Shown one piece after another: positions 1 to 6,572 of a DNA stretch of 49,454 nucleotides (the first letter of the stretch is position 1; every line of letters begins with the position of its first letter). The position numbers and the translations under genes are program-made. The stretch spans positions 1-49,454 of the forward strand of contig UQCS01000011.1 of the NCBI GenBank assembly GCA_900539605.1, given 5' to 3'. The notes beneath the pieces are model-generated. The model worked only from the letters and a program-made list of their open reading frames with translations, made no database searches and was not told where the DNA came from. The DNA comes from an uncultured Azospirillum sp. GTDB taxonomy: Bacteria; Pseudomonadota; Alphaproteobacteria; RF32; CAG-239.

Positions 1-97
1 AAAAAGTGTTGATTTTTTAAAAAACAAAATTGAGGGGAATGAATAAAAAAAGGAGATTTAATAAGCAGAATAATTTGAATAGTAATTTTCGTTGATT

Positions 98-802
98 TTA
101 TCTTTCGAAATCTTCGTCTTTGTATCTTACCCGTACTTTTACCGGAGAACGGTTGTTTTTGATATACGGGGCAAGACGATCCATATTCGGACCAACGTCA
201 ATGCAGCCGGCGGAGCCAAGCTCGTTGCCACCGTGAATATACATACTGTGCCGTCCACGGGTGTCGGTGCCATCATCAGCTTCTAACGGAACACGGTAAT
301 TTCCCCATGCCGGGAGTTTTTCATCTCTCATCCATTTATATGTACCTTTTTTGAATAAATAGGCTGGTATATCTTTGATCGGAATATTATCGTCTGATAT
401 TGCTTTTAAAACACGATCATTCCAAGGGATTCTTTCCTGCAAGTTTTGGGGATCTACATAATAGATGCCTTCCGGAGTCGGTCCCAGATTAGAAACAGAT
501 GTACTGGCTCGATTCTGATAGCCTGGTTGTCCCGACATTGCCGGCCATGAATTTTGTACAATATTGTTTCGTTTTACATAAAGATCTTGTCCGTCAAATT
601 CCAATTCGGGATCGGGCATTTGTGTCTGGCGAAATTTGGGATATAACGGTTCCATATCTTCGTCATATCCGTTAAGATAATATTCAAGAATTTCGCGTGT
701 TGTCATATTTTTACGCGGCAGCGGCGGAGCCTGGCGTCTTTTAGCCCGGCCAGCGGGATAAGGAGTGCCGAATCCTTCGTCATCGTCATCATATATACTC
801 AT
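98..802 (-). CDS. DUF2778 / L,D-transpeptidase-like (Tlde1-type) protein
   Basis: A 234-residue protein. The reading frame is open to 892, but I chose the ATG at 802 because AAGGA lies about 7 bases upstream and the extra 30 residues have no ribosome binding site. The C-terminal half carries a YkuD/DUF2778-like catalytic block: an HSMYIHGG histidine motif followed by GSAGCID, whose Cys would be the nucleophile. Relatives cleave or exchange peptidoglycan peptide cross-links with this Cys/His pair; some (Tlde1) are secreted antibacterial effectors. The N-terminus is acidic, then basic and proline-rich, with no signal peptide or membrane segment that I can see. The protein either stays cytoplasmic or leaves by a signal-peptide-independent route. 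The family call is from motifs only; the effector role is inference. Confidence 0.72.
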   Translation of the reverse strand: MSIYDDDDEGFGTPYPAGRAKRRQAPPLPRKNMTTREILEYYLNGYDEDMEPLYPKFRQTQMPDPELEFDGQDLYVKRNNIVQNSWPAMSGQPGYQNRASTSVSNLGPTPEGIYYVDPQNLQERIPWNDRVLKAISDDNIPIKDIPAYLFKKGTYKWMRDEKLPAWGNYRVPLEADDGTDTRGRHSMYIHGGNELGSAGCIDVGPNMDRLAPYIKNNRSPVKVRVRYKDEDFER

Positions 803-905
803 TTTATTTTCCTTATTATAAAGTTGAATCAAAAAGCACCGGAATAATCCGATGCCGGTTAAGTGTTTTCGTTTTCCGGCAGAGATTGTCATTACGGTCG
901 GATAC

Positions 906-941
906 GAAAAATCCGTCTGCTGCCTTCAACAACAGACGGAT
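906..941 (-). terminator. Terminator-like hairpin, minus strand
   Basis: A 9-bp perfect stem (911-919 with 933-941) with a 13-base loop. Read on the minus strand it is followed by five T. It sits upstream of the DUF2778 gene and downstream of two more hairpins of the same polarity, so it does not simply end a visible gene. Confidence 0.45.
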
Positions 942-1010
942 ACAAAAAAACATCGGCATTTGCGGTGTTAATCATCATTTTTTGTTTAACCGCAACTTAT
1001 GTGCGGGGTG

Positions 1011-1030
1011 AAAAAGTGCCTATGAGGCAC
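1011..1030 (-). terminator. Short terminator-like hairpin, minus strand
   Basis: GTGCCT and AGGCAC form a 6-bp stem around a 3-base loop (1016-1030), followed by five T on the minus strand. It lies directly next to the stronger hairpin at 1031-1056. Confidence 0.4.
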
Positions 1031-1056
1031 AAAAAAAGGCGGGAATAACCGCCTTT
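1031..1056 (-). terminator. Rho-independent terminator
   Basis: AAAGGCGG pairs with CCGCCTTT (1035-1042 with 1049-1056) around a 6-base loop, followed by seven T on the minus strand. It most likely ends the transcript of the membrane protein gene at 1345-1809. Confidence 0.65.
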
Positions 1057-1344
1057 ATTATAAATACGAATAAAATTCCGCATTATGGAAATAATACATA
1101 TCACAAACAGACGAAAAAATCAACAGAATCTCGCAAAGGTTGTGGATAACTTTGCAAAGGGGCAATGGTTAAAGGCCGGAAAAAGTACTTTGTTACTGTT
1201 TGCAGATTTGATTGCGGTAAAGTTTTTGATATTTTCCAGCCGTTTTCCAAGTGGATGAAGTTGATACTTTTTCATTATAATTGTGGTACCAAAATGCAAG
1301 AGCTTTGTTTGTTTCCGATGGAATTTGATAACACACGACCGCGA
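1057..1344. other. Intergenic stretch with one perfect DnaA box
   Basis: A gene-free stretch of 288 bases. TGTGGATAA at 1141-1149 is the exact reverse complement of the consensus DnaA box TTATCCACA. It lies between two near-identical GCAAAGG words. I see no second box nearby and no strongly AT-rich unwinding region, so this is not enough to call an origin. Short open frames on the plus strand here are low-complexity and lack ribosome binding sites. Confidence 0.4.
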
Positions 1345-1809
1345 TCAATACCGGTTGCGGACGATTCGCATAATATCGGCATCGGCCCAGGGAGTAAATT
1401 CGATCAGGGAAGTTTGCGGTGCTATCCAGGCGAATCCTTCTTCAATGGCCAGCAAAAGGTACGGAACGGCGGCGGCGAGCAAAATTGATGCCAGCAGAAT
1501 GACCAGCTTTTTGCCGATGTCGACCTGTTCGATAAAAAAGCCGCGTCCGAAGCGGAGAAACAGCGGAACCGTCAGCAAAAGAAGCAAAATTATTTCGGTT
1601 ATCACCACGTATATGCCGTAACAAGGCGCTTCCGGCAGCGAAAAGTCACAATAGCATCCTTTGGTCAGGACGATTGTCAGGGTGTGGCCGATTTCACTGA
1701 AAAAAATCCACCAGCCAACAACGAAAAACAAGTTTAACAGATAATTGAATATTTGTCCGGCGTTAAAAGATCGAGTCTGCGGACAGGAAGGCGTGTAATA
1801 TTTGGTCAT
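1345..1809 (-). CDS. Small three-helix membrane protein, unknown function
   Basis: A 154-residue protein with three strongly hydrophobic segments at about residues 22-45, 66-88 and 101-123, consistent with an integral inner membrane protein. I do not recognise the family. The ribosome binding site is weak (GAGAA about 5 bases upstream). The alternating hydrophobic pattern and the downstream terminator at 1031-1056 favour this frame over the overlapping plus-strand frames, which look random. It is transcribed away from the HAD phosphatase gene, with 176 bases between them. Confidence 0.6.
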   Translation of the reverse strand: MTKYYTPSCPQTRSFNAGQIFNYLLNLFFVVGWWIFFSEIGHTLTIVLTKGCYCDFSLPEAPCYGIYVVITEIILLLLLTVPLFLRFGRGFFIEQVDIGKKLVILLASILLAAAVPYLLLAIEEGFAWIAPQTSLIEFTPWADADIMRIVRNRY

Positions 1810-1985
1810 AGTCGTTCTCGCATATCAAAACAGATTTTGTTATAGACCTGATTTTTGGAATATGCAAGATTTGTCCGTCGTTTTTCTCTGCAGAAGAAAG
1901 TTTAAAAACTGTCGTTTTTGTGCGGGTTTCCCTTGTAATTTTAACAAATTGCTTTATTTTCAAATAAATTGCAAGGAGAATCAGG

Positions 1986-2651
1986 ATGAAGAAATTGAAT
2001 GCCGACCGGTTAAGAGTGGCGGTGTTTGACTGGGATGGAACATTGGTTGAAAGCCGCACCCCGCGTTTGTGGGCAGTTAATCGGATTATGGATCAATACG
2101 GTTTGCCCGATTGGGAAAGCACCCGTGACCGCCAGAATAAATATTATTCGTTCATGGATAATTTTCCGTTGGTGTTCGGCGACAAGGCTCAAGAGGCTTA
2201 TCAAAAATATTTTGAACTCTACCGGCAAAATTTTGCCGATATGATAAAGGTGTTTCCGGGGGTTCGCGAAACGCTGGCGATGTTGAAAAACAAAGAAGTT
2301 AAAATCGCGATCATGACCAACAAGGACCGCCGGCTGTTGGAGTTGGAACTGGCCTGGCTGTTTGAGCCCGGCTGTTTTGACAAAGTCGTTTGCGGACACG
2401 AAGCTGCACGAGATAAGCCGTATGCCGATCATGCCGCATATACGCTTGAAGGTCTGATCGGCAAAGCCGATATTACGCCGCAAACGGTATGGATTATCGG
2501 CGACAGCGTGTTAGACAATATTTGCGCGGCGGCGGTGAATGCCTTGCCGGTTCGGATTATCGGCAACGGTTCCGAAATTGAAAAAATTGACGATCCGAGT
2601 GTTGTCTATTTTGAAGACTTCAGCGACTTTTACCAGCATTTGGCCGACTGA
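1986..2651 (+). CDS. HAD-superfamily phosphatase (phosphoglycolate phosphatase-like)
   Basis: A 221-residue HAD hydrolase with all four motifs. Motif I is FDWDGTLVES with nucleophile D15 and acid/base D17. Motif II is T111 in IMTNKD, motif III is K144 in RDKP, and motif IV is GDSVLD with D173 and D177. The helical cap between residues 25 and 90 is typical of the Gph/PGMB subgroup, which acts on small phosphorylated metabolites; the substrate cannot be read from the sequence. AAGGAG lies about 8 bases before the ATG. It is the first gene of a tight cluster: 24 bases separate it from the MEMO1-AMMECR1 fusion, so a shared transcript is likely. Confidence 0.85.
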   Translation: MKKLNADRLRVAVFDWDGTLVESRTPRLWAVNRIMDQYGLPDWESTRDRQNKYYSFMDNFPLVFGDKAQEAYQKYFELYRQNFADMIKVFPGVRETLAMLKNKEVKIAIMTNKDRRLLELELAWLFEPGCFDKVVCGHEAARDKPYADHAAYTLEGLIGKADITPQTVWIIGDSVLDNICAAAVNALPVRIIGNGSEIEKIDDPSVVYFEDFSDFYQHLAD

Positions 2652-2675
2652 CTTTTCTAACGGAGACTGCTGAAA

Positions 2676-4223
2676 ATGAAACAACAAAACGATAGCGAAA
2701 AACCGCGCCACCTGTACCTGATTGTTGCAGGGATTGCCTTAGCGGCGTTGGCGGCTCTCAATTATTTTTATTTTCGTGAAAAAATATCTTCAAACGCTGA
2801 GATGATTACTCGCTATACCAGGAAAGCCGATCCGATGGAAAAATACCGCAATCCGGCCGTAGCCGGGCTGTTTTATGCCGCCGCACCGCAAATGCTTGAA
2901 CAGGAAGTCGAGCATTATTTGCAGTCGGGTTATCACCGCCATGACAAAATGCCGAAAATTCTGGTTGTGCCGCATGCCGGTTATCAATATTCGGCGCCGG
3001 CGGCTGCCGAAGCTTATAAACCACTGCGCGATTATGCCGGGCAGATCAAAAGGGTGATCCTTGTCGGGCCTTCGCACCGGGTAGCTGTCAACGGTGCCGC
3101 TTTGTCCTCGGCCGATTATTTCATGACGCCGCTCGGACGTGTCGCAGTTGACCGCGATGCGGTCAAACAACTGGCTTCGGCACCGCTTTTCGTTATTGAT
3201 GATTCGGCGCATAAAGATGAACATTCGTTAGAAGTTCAGTTGCCGTTTTTACAAAAAATACTGTCCGATTTTAAGATTGTGCCGATTGTCTACGGCGAAG
3301 TCAATCCGCAGGAACTGGCTGAGGTTTTGGAACCGTATTTGCAGCGCAAAGATACGCTGCTGGTGGTTTCGGCCGATTTGTCGCATTACCTTTCTTATGA
3401 GCAGGCACAGATTATTGACCGTCAAACCGCCGAACAGATTGCCGCCGGAACGCCGCCAATTGACGAACACCGTTCCTGCGGCGCTGCCGGCATTAATACC
3501 GCGCTGATTCTTTCTCAGACCATGTATTTGCAACCGCGGATTCTGGCGCTGATCAATTCCGGTGACACTTCGGGAGAACGTACCCGGGTTGTCGGTTACG
3601 GTGCCTGGTCGTTTTCGGCAGCTTCGGCGTTGGAGCGGGAAACGGCGGCCTTAAAGGATTTTGCTGCGATCAACGGTAAAAGCCTGCTGCAAATTGCCCG
3701 GACTTCGTTGGAAGAGGCGGTGCTGCATCGTCGTTTGTATACGCCTTCGCGCCAAGATTATGATGACATGTTGTTTGACAAGGGCGCCTCTTTTGTGACT
3801 TTGGAAGAAAAAGGCGAATTACGCGGTTGTATCGGTTCGTTGTTACCGCGCCGGGCCGTGGCTGCCGACGTTGCCGAAAATGCTTATAATGCCGCCTTAA
3901 GCGATAGTCGTTTTAAGGCGGTTGCGGCTGACGAACTGGAAAAAATTAATATTTCGGTTTCGCTTTTAACCGGATACGAACCGATCCGCTACAATGATGA
4001 AGCAGACTTGCTGAATCTTCTGCAACCGAACATTGACGGCGTCGTGATCCGCGACGGCGACCGTCAGGGGCTGTTTTTGCCCTCGGTATGGAAAACGCTG
4101 CCCGAGCGGGCGGAATTTTTAAATAATTTAAAGTTAAAAGCCGGGATGAGTCCCAGCTACTGGTCCAACTCAATAAAGGTTTATCGCTTCAGAACCGTGG
4201 AGGTAAAAGAAAATGCAAATTAA
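2676..4223 (+). CDS. Membrane-anchored MEMO1-AMMECR1 fusion (AmmeMemoRadiSam proteins B+A)
   Basis: A 515-residue fusion. Residues 11-33 form one hydrophobic anchor. Residues 56-318 are a MEMO1-like domain (AmmeMemoRadiSam protein B). Its likely metal-site residues are H100 in VVPHAGY, H183 in DEHSLEVQLPF and C268 in RSCGAAG, matching the His/His/Cys set of human MEMO1. Residues 330-505 are an AMMECR1 domain with the hallmark ELRGCIG at 381-387. In many genomes these two proteins occur with a radical SAM enzyme, which I do not see in this window. The 3' end overlaps the next gene by 11 bases, suggesting translational coupling. The biochemical role of the family is unsettled; redox or metal chemistry is inference. 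Confidence 0.88.
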   Translation: MKQQNDSEKPRHLYLIVAGIALAALAALNYFYFREKISSNAEMITRYTRKADPMEKYRNPAVAGLFYAAAPQMLEQEVEHYLQSGYHRHDKMPKILVVPHAGYQYSAPAAAEAYKPLRDYAGQIKRVILVGPSHRVAVNGAALSSADYFMTPLGRVAVDRDAVKQLASAPLFVIDDSAHKDEHSLEVQLPFLQKILSDFKIVPIVYGEVNPQELAEVLEPYLQRKDTLLVVSADLSHYLSYEQAQIIDRQTAEQIAAGTPPIDEHRSCGAAGINTALILSQTMYLQPRILALINSGDTSGERTRVVGYGAWSFSAASALERETAALKDFAAINGKSLLQIARTSLEEAVLHRRLYTPSRQDYDDMLFDKGASFVTLEEKGELRGCIGSLLPRRAVAADVAENAYNAALSDSRFKAVAADELEKINISVSLLTGYEPIRYNDEADLLNLLQPNIDGVVIRDGDRQGLFLPSVWKTLPERAEFLNNLKLKAGMSPSYWSNSIKVYRFRTVEVKENAN

Positions 4224-5931
4224 CGGATATCAAATTAATTACAGCGAAGAAGAATTAAGACGTAAAATGACGGAAGAAACTTTGGAAATCAAACTGATTT
4301 CGCCGCAGTTTGAAGGATATCTCAATCTGAGTGAGGGGAACCAAAAAGCTTTGCGGCATCTGATTGCCGCTGCCCGGATGATCAATGATGTAACGCTGGA
4401 ACAGGACCATCCGTTAAATCTGGTCCAGAAAAAGGCTCTCGAAGAAGCGGTAGCGGCCGGAAACACTCATGCGACACTGGCGTTGGAACTGTTTAACAGC
4501 CTGAACGGCGTTGCCGGGTACAACGGCGTTGACAAAGAACCGGTGGAAATATTTGACGGAATTCACCTGTTGCCGGGACACAATTTTTATCCGTCAGATT
4601 TGGGACCGGAAGAGTTTCAGCAGATTTTGCTGCAAATGCTGAAAGCCGGCAAGACAGCGGAAGTCCGTCGCATTTTGAGTGCGCGTACGATGGTGCGGCG
4701 TAACGGTGATGAACTCCGGGCCATTGATTATACGGATTATTTTGCCGAACAGTTCTCGCAAATAGCCAACGAACTCGAAGTGGCGGCTCACTACAGTGAT
4801 GACGAAGCGCTGAAAGATTATCTGGGCTGGCAGGCACAGGCCCTGTTGCAAAACAATCCGGACATGGATATGCTGGCCGACAAACACTGGGCGGTTTTGC
4901 AGAAGACACCGCTCGAATTCACTCTCAGCCGCGAAAACTATGATGACGAGATCACACCCTCCGTTTATGACAATGCCGAATTAAAACAGCTTTTGGAAGC
5001 GAACGGAATTGAAGCGGTTTCCAAAGATATGTTGGGTGCGCGGGCCGGGGTTGTCAATCAGGCCGGTACCGAACTGATTTTACAATTCAAGAAGCATATT
5101 CCGGAACTGGCAGTCAAAATGCCTTATGCCGACAGTTATCACCAAAGCATTTTGGACGGCAAGGAACTGAAACAAACCATGGTTGACGCCGATCTGGCCG
5201 ATTTGGAAGGCGATTATGCCCAGTGTCGCGGTGGCATTACGACGGCCCAGAACCTGCCCAACAATGACAAGCAGGCGGTTAAAACCGGCGGCGGTCGGCG
5301 AAATGTGTATCACCGTCAGGTGCGAATGAGTGTAGACAAGGAAAAAGAGCGCAAACTGCTTGAACGCCTGGTTGATCCGGCGTTGCATCGTTTTTTTGAC
5401 AGCGAGGCCGATCATTTGTTTGTGATCGGACACGAAAACGGGCATTCGCTTGGTCCGGACAGTTCGTATCAGAACGCGTTGGGTGCCTATAAGCATATTA
5501 TTGAAGAACACAAGGCCGACACCATCTCTCTTGCTTTTATGCCCGAATATGTCAAGGCGGGTGTCATTGACGGTGAAACGCTGAATAAGGTTTATGTCAG
5601 CTATATCTGCGGGCGGATGTTTTTAATTGCCCGTCCGCATAATATGCTGCCGCACCGGGTGGCGGAACTGATTCAGTTTAATTATCTGCGTGAAAACGGC
5701 GTGATCTCTGAAACTTCGGAAGGAAAAATTACCGTTGAACTGGAACGGATCGGCGAAGTCCTGAACCGTTTGCTGGAAGAAACGATTCGCGTACAGCTGT
5801 CAAAATCGCCGCAAACCGCCGCCGCTTTTGTTGAAAAATATACCGAGTGGTCGCCGCTTTCGCAAAAAATCGCCGCGGTGCGGCAGGAACTCGGGGTTAA
5901 GCCATACAAAAGGATCGTGCGTTATTTTTAG
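4213..5931 (+). CDS. M49 (dipeptidyl peptidase III family) zinc peptidase
   Basis: A 572-residue metallopeptidase. The zinc motif is H407-E-N-G-H411 and the third ligand region is EEHKAD with E432 as likely ligand. Classical DPP III has a hexapeptide HExxGH and an EECRAE motif. This protein has the pentapeptide HExxH followed by SLGP, as in Nudix-associated plant members and a few bacterial ones. The family removes dipeptides from peptide N-termini. There is no signal peptide, so it is probably cytosolic. It overlaps the end of the MEMO1-AMMECR1 gene and is the last gene of that cluster. The specificity of this variant is unknown; generic peptidase activity is well supported. Confidence 0.82.
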   Translation: MQINGYQINYSEEELRRKMTEETLEIKLISPQFEGYLNLSEGNQKALRHLIAAARMINDVTLEQDHPLNLVQKKALEEAVAAGNTHATLALELFNSLNGVAGYNGVDKEPVEIFDGIHLLPGHNFYPSDLGPEEFQQILLQMLKAGKTAEVRRILSARTMVRRNGDELRAIDYTDYFAEQFSQIANELEVAAHYSDDEALKDYLGWQAQALLQNNPDMDMLADKHWAVLQKTPLEFTLSRENYDDEITPSVYDNAELKQLLEANGIEAVSKDMLGARAGVVNQAGTELILQFKKHIPELAVKMPYADSYHQSILDGKELKQTMVDADLADLEGDYAQCRGGITTAQNLPNNDKQAVKTGGGRRNVYHRQVRMSVDKEKERKLLERLVDPALHRFFDSEADHLFVIGHENGHSLGPDSSYQNALGAYKHIIEEHKADTISLAFMPEYVKAGVIDGETLNKVYVSYICGRMFLIARPHNMLPHRVAELIQFNYLRENGVISETSEGKITVELERIGEVLNRLLEETIRVQLSKSPQTAAAFVEKYTEWSPLSQKIAAVRQELGVKPYKRIVRYF

Positions 5932-5956
5932 AAACTGTAAAACTGTTAAAAATCAC

Positions 5957-5985
5957 TTGCACAATCGGGAGCTTTGCCGCATTAT
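5957..5985 (+). promoter_or_regulatory. Candidate promoter for the dnaE gene group
   Basis: TTGCAC and CATTAT are separated by 17 bases, 31 bases before the start of the membrane protein gene at 6017. The spacing is good but the -10 is weak. Confidence 0.35.
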
Positions 5986-6016
5986 AAACGGCATCGGACA
6001 ATAAAAGGATGGGACT

Positions 6017-6385
6017 ATGTTTAAAAAGCTTATCGACGGTGAACTAAGTTTGAAGGACACGTTCTGGAAATTTGGCGTGCTGGGGATGATTGCCGTTCAT
6101 CTGATCGTCAAAATATTCGGCACCATGCTTTATCATAAACTGCGCGGGCTGACAATCCTCGGATATTATGCTACTCGCAAATACGGACTGGAGACTTCGA
6201 CGGTCATTTTAACTATTTTATATTTCAGCTCGCTGTGTTTTATGCTGTTTTATTGCGGATCAATCCTGATCGGCACCTGGCGGAGTTCGGCGGAGTATAA
6301 CCGTAGTTTGTGGTTACGCCATCTGGCCCGGATATTTATGACATTGATGATTGTCGTCGTGTTGAAAATAGACTTAAACCTGTAA
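6017..6385 (+). CDS. Small membrane protein, unknown function
   Basis: A 122-residue protein with three hydrophobic segments at about residues 17-38, 60-85 and 105-120, probably in the inner membrane. AAAGGA lies about 7 bases before the ATG. I do not recognise a family. It is followed after 10 bases by a small lipoprotein gene and then dnaE, all on the same strand with short gaps, so they may share a transcript. Nothing in the sequence links it directly to replication. Confidence 0.68.
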   Translation: MFKKLIDGELSLKDTFWKFGVLGMIAVHLIVKIFGTMLYHKLRGLTILGYYATRKYGLETSTVILTILYFSSLCFMLFYCGSILIGTWRSSAEYNRSLWLRHLARIFMTLMIVVVLKIDLNL

Positions 6386-6395
6386 AGGAACAAAA

Positions 6396-6551
6396 ATGAA
6401 AAAAGTGATAATGCTGATCTGTCTGTTGGGGCTATGGGGCTGTGTGGCAGGAGATTTTCCGGAAAAACGCAATCGTCTGCATGAAATGAACAGCGACAAG
6501 GAAATTTGCGAAAAAAATCCCGACCGCTGTATCAGCGGGGTCGCTTGGTAA
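6396..6551 (+). CDS. Small lipoprotein, 51 residues
   Basis: A short frame of 51 codons plus stop. The N-terminus is a lipoprotein signal: MKK, a hydrophobic core, then the lipobox LWGC with the lipidated Cys at residue 16. The mature part is about 35 residues, charged, with two further cysteines (C38 and C45) that could form a disulfide. AAGGAA lies 5 bases before the ATG, and the stop is 21 bases before dnaE. The residue after the Cys is Val, not Asp, so outer membrane sorting is expected by the E. coli rule. Function is unknown; it resembles the small lipoproteins common in proteobacteria. Confidence 0.68.
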   Translation: MKKVIMLICLLGLWGCVAGDFPEKRNRLHEMNSDKEICEKNPDRCISGVAW

Positions 6552-6572
6552 ACGCCGGATAAGGAAAATATA

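Noticed and set aside
39..95. 18-codon peptide MNKKRRF... with GAGGGGA ahead of it
   Set aside because: Too short, overlaps no recognisable element, and the region before it lies outside the window, so it cannot be judged.
863..1048. 61-codon plus-strand frame
   Set aside because: It consists of the hairpin cluster region and lacks a ribosome binding site; the translation is random-looking.
1165..1488. 107-codon plus-strand frame overlapping the small membrane protein
   Set aside because: The minus-strand frame has three clear membrane helices and a terminator; this one has no such pattern.
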